A stretch of DNA of 64,000 nt, taken from positions 62,001 to 126,000 of the forward strand of contig JBATEX010000213.1 of assembly GCA_049664225.1 (NCBI GenBank). The letters run 5' to 3'. Source of the stretch: JAUVRX01 sp049664225. Its GTDB lineage: Bacteria > Acidobacteriota > Thermoanaerobaculia > Multivoradales > JAHEKO01. Positions 23,678-32,424 of this stretch are shown piece by piece. The translations under genes and the position numbers were made by a program. Position 1 is the first letter of the stretch; each line of letters opens with the position of its first letter. Under the pieces are notes generated by a model. That model saw only the letters and a list, made by a program, of their open reading frames with translations, did not search any database and was not told where the DNA came from.

Positions 23678-25306
23678 ATGTTCCCCGATGGCTGGCGCCG
23701 ACGCACCCTCGAAGCGTTGAACGAGCCCTTCGATCTAATCATCATCGGTGGCGGGATCACCGGCTGCGGAATTCTGCTCGATGCCGCCCAACGAGGGTTG
23801 CGACCCCTGCTACTGGAGAAGGGCGACTTCGCCTCGGGCACCTCGTCGCGATCGTCCAAGCTCATCCATGGGGGCCTACGCTACTTGAAGGAAATGCAGT
23901 TCCGGGTCACCAAGATGGCCTGTAGTGAAAGGGACCGGATGCTGGCATTGAATCCGCTACTGGTCCGGCCCGTGCGGTTCATCTATCCAGCCAGCCACGG
24001 CGATCGCGTTCCCGGATGGACCGTCGACCTGGGTCTTTGGATGTACGACCGCCTCACCCACCGCTCGGACAAGCACGCTCACCTCGAGCGGGAGGCAGTC
24101 CAGGAGCTGGCTCCAGGCCTCGACACCGCCCGTCTGGAGCGGGCGATGATCTACACCGACGCGCTTACCGATGATGCCCAACTGACTCTGGCGGTCGCCG
24201 CGACCGGTTGTGCCTACGGCGGTCGAGCCCTGACCCGGACCCAGGTCGTAGATGCCGTGCGGGACACCACCGGTCGAGTGCGAGGGGTCGTGGTGCGGGA
24301 CCTCGAGAGCAGCGAGACCTATCGCATCGAAGCGCATCTGGTCGTCAACGCAGCCGGCGTCTGGGTCGACGAGATACGCCAGGTACTCGGGTTGAACGGC
24401 GCTCGACTGCGTCCCTCACGAGGCTCCCACCTCATCCTCGCGTCCAGCCGTCTACCCTTGAAGGCGGCCCTCACGGTACCGTCACCCGAAGACGGGAGGC
24501 CAGTCTTTCTCATCCCCCATCCTGAGGGCGTTCTCGTTGGGACCACCGACATCTACCACGAGGGGGGTCTCGACGACCCTCGCGTCACCAGGAGCGAGTT
24601 CCTGTACCTACTTCAAACCCTGCAATCGCACTTTCCCGAGAAGGAGCTCGCCGAAGAAGACATCGTCGCCTCTTTCGCCGGCTTACGACCGATCCTCGGA
24701 ACGCACACCGACAAGCCGTCGGAGGCGAGTCGAGAGGAGGAGATATGGGAGGAGGAGGGTGTCCTGTCGATCGCCGGCGGCAAGCTCACCACCTGGCGGT
24801 CCATGGCCGAGGAGGCGGTGGACGAGGCCCTGTTGCTGCTGCCTGAAGAGATCGCAACGGCCGCAGAGCCCTGCTACACCTCGGGGACTCCTCTCCTCGG
24901 CCTGGCACCTACCGATCTCGCCCACCGGCTGCAGCAGCTGGGCCAGGCCATCGACCCGCAAGTCGCCGATGGCATGGCGAGACGGCTGCGCAGCACCGCC
25001 TGGTGGGCGGTGCGAGGAATTCGTGATGACAGCGATCTGACTCCATTGATGGATGGCACCGATCTGACGGCCGCCGAAGTCCGAGCTCATCTCGCCTTCG
25101 GAGGTGTTCTCCATCTCGAGGATCTGCTGTTGCGCAGAGTCCGCGTCGGGCTTTGGTCACCCGAGCTCGCGATGGAGTTGGCGACACACCTTCAACCCCT
25201 CTTCGAAGAGGCCAAAGGTTGGGATCACGATCGGTGGCAGCAAGAGGAAGAGCGATTGGCTAGCGCGCTCGACGCCTGGTCACCTCGGGGTGTCGTGGAG
25301 ACTTGA
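23678..25306 (+). CDS. glpD: FAD-dependent glycerol-3-phosphate dehydrogenase (GlpD-type)
   Basis: 542 residues. The dinucleotide fold IIIGGGITGCGILLDAAQRG, the family hallmark SGTSSRSSKLIHGGLRYLK, and VGTTDIYHEGG, FAGLRPIL and IAGGKLTTWRSMAEEAVD are all present, followed by the C-terminal DAO_C helical domain. It oxidises sn-glycerol 3-phosphate to DHAP at the membrane and passes electrons to quinone. The start at 23678 is two bases after the AGPS-like stop, so the pair is one transcript. The 3' end overlaps the PilZ gene on the other strand by 27 bases. A long frame upstream of 23678 is a shadow of the AGPS-like gene. Confidence 0.93.
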   Translation: MFPDGWRRRTLEALNEPFDLIIIGGGITGCGILLDAAQRGLRPLLLEKGDFASGTSSRSSKLIHGGLRYLKEMQFRVTKMACSERDRMLALNPLLVRPVRFIYPASHGDRVPGWTVDLGLWMYDRLTHRSDKHAHLEREAVQELAPGLDTARLERAMIYTDALTDDAQLTLAVAATGCAYGGRALTRTQVVDAVRDTTGRVRGVVVRDLESSETYRIEAHLVVNAAGVWVDEIRQVLGLNGARLRPSRGSHLILASSRLPLKAALTVPSPEDGRPVFLIPHPEGVLVGTTDIYHEGGLDDPRVTRSEFLYLLQTLQSHFPEKELAEEDIVASFAGLRPILGTHTDKPSEASREEEIWEEEGVLSIAGGKLTTWRSMAEEAVDEALLLLPEEIATAAEPCYTSGTPLLGLAPTDLAHRLQQLGQAIDPQVADGMARRLRSTAWWAVRGIRDDSDLTPLMDGTDLTAAEVRAHLAFGGVLHLEDLLLRRVRVGLWSPELAMELATHLQPLFEEAKGWDHDRWQQEEERLASALDAWSPRGVVET

Positions 25307-26002
25307 GTCACCGGTGGTCGGCGCGTCGTCCAGGTGGCCTGCTATGTAAGCTTTCAAGGCCGAGCGACTCTCCGAATCGAGGCCGCAGAACTCCACCCCG
25401 ACCTGGGTCAGCTCGCCGATCGAGCGTCGTCCGAGGTCGGGAACGCTCACAATCCTGGCCAAGGCCTCCCAGGGGCTGCCCGGCAACGACACCTCCAGGG
25501 GAAGGCGAGCCTCCAGCTCGGGTACGAAGTCCGTCTCGATGAGCATGCCCGAAAGACTCAGCTTGCGAACCGAGAACTTGTAGTCACTGTCCAACTCGAC
25601 CACTCTTGGCCGCTCCGGGACAAAGCGTCCGAAAACGCTGTCGTCCACCTCGACGACGGCATGGTCCCTGATGATCTCCCACAGCTCGTGCAATCGCTCG
25701 CCGGCCAGCACCTGAAAACGCAGGCCAGCCCGATACACGGGTACGACTTCTCCCGCAGGGTTCTTCTTGGTTCCCCTCAGCTTGCACCAGGCAACCGTGG
25801 CAATCAGCGTTGCCCGCCGGCCGCCGTTGTCGAGATTGACGCTGTAGCGACGGCCGAACTGGAGATAGCCGTTGGTCTCGAGAGCCATCCCACCGAGACT
25901 CAGGTCGACCACCTGCACCTCCATGGGCACCACGAGGCGTCCACCGAGGCCGGCCACTTCGAAGCGCTGGTGACGGCGCCTGCCCAAAGATTCGGCATTC
26001 AT
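25280..26002 (-). CDS. Protein with one full and one degenerate PilZ domain
   Basis: 240 residues. The first PilZ domain has the cyclic di-GMP motifs RRRHQRF (RxxxR) and VVDLSLGGM (DxSxxG). From about residue 125 a second one follows with KLSLSGMLIETDF where the Asp/Asn is replaced by Lys, and with QVGVEFCGLDSESRSALKAY at its end; it probably does not bind the nucleotide. By family the protein is a cytoplasmic c-di-GMP receptor. ATG at 26000-26002 is preceded by GGAGGTGGGGAG and overlaps the previous gene stop as ATGA, so it is translationally coupled to the small unknown protein and belongs to the pseudokinase operon. Confidence 0.85.
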   Translation of the reverse strand: MNAESLGRRRHQRFEVAGLGGRLVVPMEVQVVDLSLGGMALETNGYLQFGRRYSVNLDNGGRRATLIATVAWCKLRGTKKNPAGEVVPVYRAGLRFQVLAGERLHELWEIIRDHAVVEVDDSVFGRFVPERPRVVELDSDYKFSVRKLSLSGMLIETDFVPELEARLPLEVSLPGSPWEALARIVSVPDLGRRSIGELTQVGVEFCGLDSESRSALKAYIAGHLDDAPTTGDSSLHDTPR

Positions 26003-26382
26003 CTCCCCACCTCCGAGTCAGACTGTCCAGGACAGGAGTCCAGAGGGAAGCTGCCGTCCGCCTGGAGACCTTCGCTGGTCGGATCGACAGGCTGAAGGCA
26101 AGCCTCGACGCCCCTATCGCAGGGCTCACCGGCGATCCACTCGCCCAGAGCCTCTACCTGGGGATTCAACTGCGGATACCGCCACATGAAGCGACCCCTC
26201 GCCTGCATTTGGTCGATGGCCTCCTGGCTCACCGGTTGCTTCTCATCCTGGGCGAAGTTGTAACGCACGCGAAGGCCGGGACACCGCCTCCAGGAGGGTT
26301 GGCCAGTCTCTGTCGATTCTCGTGGCATGCTCGTGCAGCCGGCGAGCGCGAAATCCAGCGATCGTCGGCGTTCTCTCCTCAC
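25999..26382 (-). CDS. Small protein of unknown function in the pseudokinase operon
   Basis: About 127 residues. I place the start at a GTG (26380-26382) with GAGGACC upstream, 13 bases after the TPR gene stop; an ATG at 26326-26328 is the alternative. The N-terminus RRERRRSLDFALAGC could be the end of a lipobox, but the hydrophobic part is too short to be sure. The rest (SWRRCPGLRVRYNFAQDEKQ, MWRYPQLNPQVEALGEWI, PCDRGVEACLQPVDPTSEG) has five Cys and no family that I recognise. The stop overlaps the PilZ start in ATGA, which is the strongest evidence that it is a real gene. Confidence 0.55.
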   Translation of the reverse strand: MRRERRRSLDFALAGCTSMPRESTETGQPSWRRCPGLRVRYNFAQDEKQPVSQEAIDQMQARGRFMWRYPQLNPQVEALGEWIAGEPCDRGVEACLQPVDPTSEGLQADGSFPLDSCPGQSDSEVGR

Positions 26383-26395
26383 CCTGGTCCTCGAT

Positions 26396-27667
26396 TCAGT
26401 CCGTGCCGTCGAGTACCTGCCGGTCCTCTTCCTGCGCACCTTCGCTACCGGAGGCCGCCTGGCTCTCGAAGAACTCGAGGAACCGGGGTGAAAAGGGGCC
26501 CGCGGGCGGCCGCCTGTCCGGGTTGATCTCCAGACACGAGATCACTTCCGCTCGTGCCGATTCCAGCAACTCGGCGTCTCCGGTGCCGCCGAGTTGATAG
26601 AGGGTGAAGGTCGCGGCCGCGCGCAGGAGGTGTGCTTCGAGAGCGGCCCGACTAGACATCGCCTCGAGACCATCGAGAAGCTCCAGGGCTTCCTCGTAGT
26701 CTCCATCGAAGAACGCTCCAGCCGCTTCGATGAGGCTGGTCGGTGGCGGCGCAGCGGCTTCCCGCAGCCCGGCCAGGGCTTCTTCGAGTACTCCGCGATA
26801 CTCACGGAGACTGTCCAAATCCTGGCCGAAGCCAGATTGCCGACTCTCGTCGATCAGTACCGTGACCCTCGCCGCCGCTCGGCCCAATTGTCGCGGGTAG
26901 GGTCTCAAAGGGGCTGTTGCTGCCAGTTGCGTCTCGGCCTGCTGCAGCAGGCTCCCCACCTCCGACATGAGGGCACCCTGCTGCAGCCTGAGCTGTGCCT
27001 GATGTTGAATGACATCCCTCTCGACCGTCTCGAACAGATCCCTGGAGCCCCGAGCCAGGGCCGCCGCCTGTCGCATCCCGTCGAGATCTTCGGCAGCCAC
27101 CGCGACTGCCAGCTGACTTTGCGCCGCGCTCAATCGCTGCTCGGCCTCGGTATGCCGCGTGCTCGAGCTCGAGTCCATGCCGGTCCACTCCGGGCCCAGC
27201 TCCGTCTGCAACCGGGCGACCCGAATGGCCGCAGCTTCGGCGTTCGCAATCTCGACCTCGGCCGCCCGTGCCGAGTCCGCGCGAGTCGCCGCCTGCTCCC
27301 GACAGCTGTCTCTACCCTCGACCAGCGATTGATACTCGGGCAGGCGAGAGACGACCCCCTGCCGTTCGGATTCGGCCCAGGCAGCGAGAGCGGCCTCGCA
27401 GTCACCCATGCCGAGCAAAGCTTGGCCGAGGTAGAAGTGAGGCAAGTAGCGCTTCGAGAAGGGCGATCGGATGAGACGGGCCTTCTCCTCTGGCCGCTCG
27501 GCAGCGGCCTGGCGGAAGAGGTCTGCGGCCTGGCCAAACTCCCCGCTCTCCAAAGCCTCGATCCCCAACTTGTAGTCGTCGCGGAAGTCGGCTACTGCCG
27601 GTAACGAAAGCAAGGCCAAACCCGTGAGCACCCAACTCGCGAGGCGCACGCCAGACCACCGCATCAT
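26396..27667 (-). CDS. Secreted TPR/coiled-coil protein
   Basis: About 423 residues. The start is the ATG at 27665-27667, whose sequence ATGA overlaps the kinase stop; a second ATG follows directly. A signal peptide (RWSGVRLASWVLTGLALL) ends at VADF. TPR-like helices follow (LGIEALESGEFGQAADLFRQ, HFYLGQALLGMGDCEAALAA), then a long Ala/Glu/Gln-rich coiled coil from about residue 120 to 290, then another repeat-like pair ending with INPDRRPPAGPFSPRFLEFF. The last phrase is common in TPR proteins next to Ser/Thr kinases. It is predicted periplasmic and would meet the periplasmic tail of the pseudokinase. Confidence 0.72.
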   Translation of the reverse strand: MMRWSGVRLASWVLTGLALLSLPAVADFRDDYKLGIEALESGEFGQAADLFRQAAAERPEEKARLIRSPFSKRYLPHFYLGQALLGMGDCEAALAAWAESERQGVVSRLPEYQSLVEGRDSCREQAATRADSARAAEVEIANAEAAAIRVARLQTELGPEWTGMDSSSSTRHTEAEQRLSAAQSQLAVAVAAEDLDGMRQAAALARGSRDLFETVERDVIQHQAQLRLQQGALMSEVGSLLQQAETQLAATAPLRPYPRQLGRAAARVTVLIDESRQSGFGQDLDSLREYRGVLEEALAGLREAAAPPPTSLIEAAGAFFDGDYEEALELLDGLEAMSSRAALEAHLLRAAATFTLYQLGGTGDAELLESARAEVISCLEINPDRRPPAGPFSPRFLEFFESQAASGSEGAQEEDRQVLDGTD

Positions 27668-29169
27668 TGCCACCATCCGGACAAGCGAAAATAGTCCTCT
27701 GTTTCGATGCTCGCAAACCGCAGCCGACATTCGGTCGTCCGAGAGGACGATACCTGCACCCGACATTCCTGGACCTCATCCTCGCTCGGGTGGGCCAGCA
27801 CCACTCTGTAGTGACCCGCAGGCAACTGTAGGGTCATCGGGGTGACACCCGGTGCCGTCAGGGCTACCTCCTTGCCGCTCTCGTCGAGAATCTGAGTCAC
27901 CTCGGCCCAGGGCTGGGCATCCAAAGAAAGGAGCCCTGTCTCTTCAGGAGCTTCCGGCGTCGGAGGGGCAACGACGGGGCTCGCCACCACTGGAATTGGC
28001 TCCGCTTTCCCCCTGTTCGACAGGCCCCATCCCGCCACGGCGAACAGCAGTAGGAGGGCGACTGCTGCAGGCCACCAACGCCAGTTGAGCGCATCCAGCT
28101 GGCTCTTCACCCGGATCTTCACTTCCTCGACCGAAGGCAGTGCCGCCATGGCGCGACCCGCTGCTTTCTGAGCTGCGCTCCATCGGGTGGCCAGGGGCCC
28201 AGGCGCTACCGGCCCGGTGGCGAGATTCTGACTGGGAGGCTCGCTTGCCGCCTCTGGCTCCGGTCCGCTCAGGGACTCGGGATCGACGATGTAGACCGTT
28301 TGCGAATCCTCTTCCCGCGGCTCTCGCTCATGGGAGACGTGCTCCGCTGGCTCAGACGGAATCGGCAGGACTGCGGAGAGATCATCTAGAGCCTCGTCCA
28401 GACCCGCATATCGACGACGAGGTTCCAGACTCAAGCACTTGTGGATCACGGCCTCCAGCTCTCCTGGGCACTCCGGCCAAAGGCTTGAGAGCGGTGCAGG
28501 GTCCTCGTTCAGCACCTTGTGAACCAGCTCCGGAAGAGTCTCTGCCGGAAATGGGGGCCGCAAAGCCAGCATTTCGTAGGCAGTGGCTCCGAAGCCGAAC
28601 ACCTCACTTCGCTGATCCGCAGCCAGACCGGCGAGAACCTCCGGCAGAATGTAGCCACAGGAGGGAGAGGCGGCTCCGCCACTCCGCAACTGGAGCCATG
28701 AGCTGGCAAGTCGGGCGACGCCGAAATCACCGAGCTTGAGCCGCTCGCCTTCACCGACTCGAACCACGTCTGGACTGATCTGTTTGTGAAGGACGCCCTG
28801 GGCATTGGCGTACTCCAGACCCTGGCCGATCTGCAGGAGATAGAAGAGCTTGACGACATCTTCGACCGGCTCCTGCGAGTAGATCCGCTCCCTCAACGAA
28901 CAACCGGGGAAGACTTCCTGCACCAAATAGGGTTTGGGCTCCCCGGAGCCGAACTCCAGAACCTTGGCGATGTTGCGATGGCGGAGGAAGATTGAATCCT
29001 CGGCTGCCTTCAAGAAACGCCATCGAAACTCGTCGTCCGAGGCGACGCAGACTCGGATCTCGACCGGGCGATCTTCGAACGGATCATTGCCGGAATAGAG
29101 TATGGAGAAGGCGTCGCCACCGATCCGATCCAGTACCTCAAATCGGCCGATGCGCTCGAACTGTGTCAT
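27664..29169 (-). CDS. Transmembrane Ser/Thr pseudokinase with PEGA-like periplasmic domain
   Basis: 501 residues. The kinase fold is readable from RIGRFEVLDRIGGDAFSILY through KLGDFGVARL (DFG at 148-150) to the GYILPEVLAG and SEVFGFGATAYEMLALRPPF zones. Two catalytic positions are lost: the beta-3 Lys of VAIK is Arg (VEIRV, residue 39) and the HRD Asp is Gln (LHKQISPDVV, residue 130). The Gly-rich loop is also atypical (GGDAFS). A single membrane helix lies near residue 370 (WWPAAVALLLLFAVAGWGL), followed by about 110 periplasmic residues with PEGA character (LPAGHYRVVLAHP). I infer a signalling scaffold rather than an active kinase. ATG at 29167-29169 follows AGGTGG. Confidence 0.8.
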   Translation of the reverse strand: MTQFERIGRFEVLDRIGGDAFSILYSGNDPFEDRPVEIRVCVASDDEFRWRFLKAAEDSIFLRHRNIAKVLEFGSGEPKPYLVQEVFPGCSLRERIYSQEPVEDVVKLFYLLQIGQGLEYANAQGVLHKQISPDVVRVGEGERLKLGDFGVARLASSWLQLRSGGAASPSCGYILPEVLAGLAADQRSEVFGFGATAYEMLALRPPFPAETLPELVHKVLNEDPAPLSSLWPECPGELEAVIHKCLSLEPRRRYAGLDEALDDLSAVLPIPSEPAEHVSHEREPREEDSQTVYIVDPESLSGPEPEAASEPPSQNLATGPVAPGPLATRWSAAQKAAGRAMAALPSVEEVKIRVKSQLDALNWRWWPAAVALLLLFAVAGWGLSNRGKAEPIPVVASPVVAPPTPEAPEETGLLSLDAQPWAEVTQILDESGKEVALTAPGVTPMTLQLPAGHYRVVLAHPSEDEVQECRVQVSSSRTTECRLRFASIETEDYFRLSGWWQ

Positions 29170-29382
29170 GGTGCCACCTGTTACCGCTCCGAGATGCAAT
29201 CCCGGGTCCGCCTGGCTCGTTCTCTTGACAATTCGCCCCCCCGCACAGACCGTTTTGGGCAGGTGCTCGGACCCTTTCTTCACCCATCTTACGGTCGAGG
29301 CAGTGGGCCCACAGTGCAGCGCTCCACAGCGCAGCCCGAGGATTCTCGCGGCACGAGTCGTTCGGGCCAGATGGCTTCGAGC

Positions 29383-30552
29383 CTAGCCGGCTGAGCCAGT
29401 GCCGAGGCCGGCGGCGGCGGCGAGCCCTTCCGCCTTGTCCGTGTTCTCCCAAGAGAACTCCGGCCGACCGAAGTGGCCATAGGCCGAGGTCGCCCTGTAG
29501 ACAGGCTTCTTGAGATCGAGCTGGGCGATGATGCCCTTGGGGGTCAAGTCGAAGTGCTGGCCCACCAGCTCCACGATGCGTTCCTCGGGAACCGCATGTG
29601 TACCGAATGTATCCACATTGACGCTGACAGGCTCCGCGACCCCGATGGCATAGGACAGCTGCACCTCACAGCGCTCTGCAAGCCCGGCTGCCACGATGTT
29701 CTTGGCAACATACCGTGCAGCGTAGGTAGCCGAGCGATCGACCTTGCTGGGGTCCTTGCCGGAGAAGGCACCTCCACCGTGGCGTCCGACTCCGCCGTAG
29801 GTATCGACGATGATCTTCCTGCCGGTCAAGCCGGTGTCGCCTTCTGGACCACCAACCACAAACCTGCCCGTCGGATTGACATGGATCTTCGTCGCGTCGT
29901 CCATGTAGTCCTGACATACAGGCTGAATGACCTTGGCGGCCACATCCCGACGCAGCTCCTCGGTGGATTTCGACTCGAGGTGTTGTGTGCTGATGACCAC
30001 CGCGGCCACGCGCTCTGGCTTGCCATCGTGGTACTCGACGGTCACCTGGCTCTTGCCGTCCGGGCCGATGCCCTCGATCTCGCCCGAGCGCCTGACTTCC
30101 GCCAGCTTACGGGTCAGGCGGTGCGCCAGCATGATCGGAAGAGGCATCAGTTCCGGGGTCTCGTCGCATGCGAAGCCGTACATCATGCCCTGATCCCCGG
30201 CGCCCTGTTCCTTGTCACCCTCCTCGTCGACTCCGCGGGCGATATCCGGGCTCTGCTCATGAATGCTGACCAGGACCCCGGCGTCTTCGTTGTCGATACC
30301 GAACTCCGGATTGGTGTAGCCGATCTCTTTCAGCGTCTGCCTGGCAATGCGCTGAACGTCGGCGTAGCCCTCGGTGCTCACCTCACCAGAGACGATTACC
30401 GTTCCGGTCGTGACAAGGCACTCCACGGCGACTCGGCTATCGGGATCCTGCTCCAGAAGCGTGTCCAGAACTGCGTCGGAGATGCAGTCACAGATTTTGT
30501 CAGGATGGCCCTCGGTGACCGATTCGCTGGTGATGTAGGTAAGACGTGCCAT
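29383..30552 (-). CDS. metK: S-adenosylmethionine synthase
   Basis: 389 residues. ITSESVTEGHPDKICDCISD is the conserved N-terminus with the active-site HPDK; GAGDQGMMYGFACDETPE binds ATP; GGHGGGAFSGKDPSKVDRSA-like P-loop and the DLKKPVYRATSAYGHFGR end are all present. The tetrameric cytoplasmic enzyme makes SAM from ATP and methionine. The start at 30550-30552 has GGAGAGG upstream. It stands alone and is divergent from the arginase-family gene. No SAM riboswitch is recognisable upstream. Confidence 0.97.
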   Translation of the reverse strand: MARLTYITSESVTEGHPDKICDCISDAVLDTLLEQDPDSRVAVECLVTTGTVIVSGEVSTEGYADVQRIARQTLKEIGYTNPEFGIDNEDAGVLVSIHEQSPDIARGVDEEGDKEQGAGDQGMMYGFACDETPELMPLPIMLAHRLTRKLAEVRRSGEIEGIGPDGKSQVTVEYHDGKPERVAAVVISTQHLESKSTEELRRDVAAKVIQPVCQDYMDDATKIHVNPTGRFVVGGPEGDTGLTGRKIIVDTYGGVGRHGGGAFSGKDPSKVDRSATYAARYVAKNIVAAGLAERCEVQLSYAIGVAEPVSVNVDTFGTHAVPEERIVELVGQHFDLTPKGIIAQLDLKKPVYRATSAYGHFGRPEFSWENTDKAEGLAAAAGLGTGSAG

Positions 30553-30608
30553 GTGCGATATTCCTCTCCGTAGTTGAACCCCTAGAGCGGTTGGTGACGC
30601 AATGATTA

Positions 30609-30637
30609 TTCATATTCTGGCGCAGGTTGCCAGTCAG
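30609..30637 (-). promoter_or_regulatory. Candidate metK promoter
   Basis: On the minus strand CTGACT (30632-30637) and TATGAA (30609-30614) are 17 bases apart and lie about 60 bases upstream of the metK start in an AT-rich pocket. Each box matches the sigma-70 consensus at 4 of 6 bases. Confidence 0.35.
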
Positions 30638-30734
30638 GAATAGCGATTCGTCTATCTTTGCGGGGCTGCTAGCATGAGTCGACTGCGCCTCAAAGCCTCC
30701 TCTAGACCGAGGACGAAACAGGAGCGATTGCGCC

Positions 30735-31598
30735 ATGCTGACCTACTCCCCAGAGAATCAAGACCGGGCCCTAGAGGAACTTCCAGCGCGCTCAATAGCT
30801 ATTCTCGGGATCCCCTGGGACGAGAAGTCCTCGTATCTCAGGGGTCCCGCGGCCGCGCCTGGAAGCATTCGCCAGGCTCTCTACTCGAGCTCCACCAACA
30901 CCTCCACCGAGTCCGGCAGCGACCTCGCGGACGAGCCGCGGATTCGCTTTCTGGGCGATCTGGACCTGGAGCCCGGAGAGGCGGCCTTCGCAAAGATCGA
31001 GGCCAGCGTCGCACGAGTCCTGGGCCTGCGATCGAGAGTCCTCTGCCTGGGCGGTGACCACTCTGTGACGCTGCCGATTGTCCGCGCCCACTCCCGTCAC
31101 TTTCCCGGCCTCAGCATCCTACACATCGATGCGCACGCCGATCTGTACGACGAGCTCGGGGGAGATCGCCTGTCCCACGCCTGTCCCTTCAGCCGCATCA
31201 TGGAAGAGGGCCTGGTCTCCCGACTGGTGCAGTTGGGTGTCCGAACTCTCAATGCCCATCAACGAGAACAGGCCGATCGGTTCGGTGTGCAGATCCTGGA
31301 GATGACGAACTGGCGCCCCGATGATGGACTGCCCGAGGATCTCGACGGGCCCCTCTATCTGTCGTTGGATCTGGATGCACTGGACCCCGCCTTCGCACCC
31401 GGGGTCTCACACCCCGAGCCGGGAGGCCTTTCGACCCGCGAGCTGCTGGACATCCTCGAGGCTCTGCCCACTCCCCTGGTAGGCGCCGACATCGTGGAAT
31501 TGAACCCTCTGCGTGACCCTCGAGGCCTGACCGCCCGGGTGGCAGCCAAGCTGCTCAAGGAGATCGCCGCCAGGATGCTGGTGGACTACACCGCCTGA
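30735..31598 (+). CDS. Arginase/agmatinase-family ureohydrolase
   Basis: 287 residues. The Mn ligands are in CLGGDHSVTLP, HIDAHADLYDEL and SLDLDALDPAFAPGVSHPEP, the three signatures of the family. The N-terminal IAILGIPWDEKSSYLRGPAA fits agmatinase-like enzymes better than classic arginase, and a role on agmatine, guanidinobutyrate or formiminoglutamate is possible. AGGAG lies about 13 bases before the ATG. Divergent from metK over a 182-base gap; SAM and arginine-derived amines meet in polyamine synthesis, but no other polyamine gene is nearby. Confidence 0.88.
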   Translation: MLTYSPENQDRALEELPARSIAILGIPWDEKSSYLRGPAAAPGSIRQALYSSSTNTSTESGSDLADEPRIRFLGDLDLEPGEAAFAKIEASVARVLGLRSRVLCLGGDHSVTLPIVRAHSRHFPGLSILHIDAHADLYDELGGDRLSHACPFSRIMEEGLVSRLVQLGVRTLNAHQREQADRFGVQILEMTNWRPDDGLPEDLDGPLYLSLDLDALDPAFAPGVSHPEPGGLSTRELLDILEALPTPLVGADIVELNPLRDPRGLTARVAAKLLKEIAARMLVDYTA

Positions 31599-31694
31599 GC
31601 GCGACATCGAGAGAGAGATGATCGGCACCTTGGGCTATGCTTGTTCGGCACCAAGAAGGCCGCTCCAGTCAACACCCGAGGGAGGCGAAGAGAT

Positions 31695-32414
31695 ATGACC
31701 AACGACCTCTATTTCCGACAGCTGCTTGCCGGGCGTCAGGTGGCGGTTGCACATCCTGTGGCTGGCCAGATGGCGAACTTCATGTACCTCATCGGAGATC
31801 CGGGCAGCCGCAAGGCCCTGGTGGTGGATCCGGCGTGGGACGTGCCGTCCCTCCTGGAGGTGGCGCAGCAAGACGACTACGAGGTCGTCGGGGCGCTCAT
31901 CACCCACTACCATCCCGACCACGTCGGCGGCGATCTCTGGGGAGTCCAGGTGGAGGGCGTCAACAGACTGCTGGAGGAGCACCAGGTGCCGTTGTACGTC
32001 AACAAGCACGAGGCGGAGGGCCTCAAGGTCGTCACGGGTGTGTCCGACAGCGACATGCGCAAGACCGACGATGGTGAGACCCTCACTCTGGGCCAGGTAG
32101 AGATCCGATTCCTGCATACCCCGGGGCACACACCTGGCAGCCAGTGTTTTCTTCTCGGCGACCGTCTGGTGGCCGGCGACACGCTCTTCGTACAGGGGTG
32201 CGGGCGAGTGGATCTGCCGGGCGGCGACGCGGAACAGATGTACTACAGCTTGACTCAAAAGCTGGCCAAACTACCGTCGAAGACCGTGCTGTATCCCGGG
32301 CACCACTACGGCCCTTCCGAGACCTCGACCATCGGGAACGAGCTGCAGGACAACCTCTACTTGAGAGTTCGGTCTCTCGACGACTGGTGGCAACTCATGG
32401 GCGGTGCCGTCTGA
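31695..32414 (+). CDS. MBL-fold hydrolase (glyoxalase II / persulfide dioxygenase-like)
   Basis: 239 residues. ALITHYHPDHVGGDLWG gives the THxHxDH dinuclear metal motif; further ligands are in FLHTPGHTPGSQCFLLGDRL, AGDTLFVQGCGRVDLPGG and VLYPGHHYG. The GCGR-D stretch after GDTLF is typical for the ETHE1/glyoxalase II branch, so it acts on a thioester or on glutathione persulfide, or a related thiol. The ATG at 31695 has GGGAGGCGAAG upstream; the frame open from 31641 is not needed. It ends 10 bases before the convergent VWA gene. Confidence 0.87.
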   Translation: MTNDLYFRQLLAGRQVAVAHPVAGQMANFMYLIGDPGSRKALVVDPAWDVPSLLEVAQQDDYEVVGALITHYHPDHVGGDLWGVQVEGVNRLLEEHQVPLYVNKHEAEGLKVVTGVSDSDMRKTDDGETLTLGQVEIRFLHTPGHTPGSQCFLLGDRLVAGDTLFVQGCGRVDLPGGDAEQMYYSLTQKLAKLPSKTVLYPGHHYGPSETSTIGNELQDNLYLRVRSLDDWWQLMGGAV

Positions 32415-32424
32415 CGACCGCCCG

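Noticed and set aside
29473..30573. A 366-codon plus-strand frame
   Set aside because: Antisense to metK, a gene with all catalytic motifs.
30553..30734. A SAM riboswitch ahead of metK
   Set aside because: I looked for the cores of the known SAM classes and could not align any of them to this leader.
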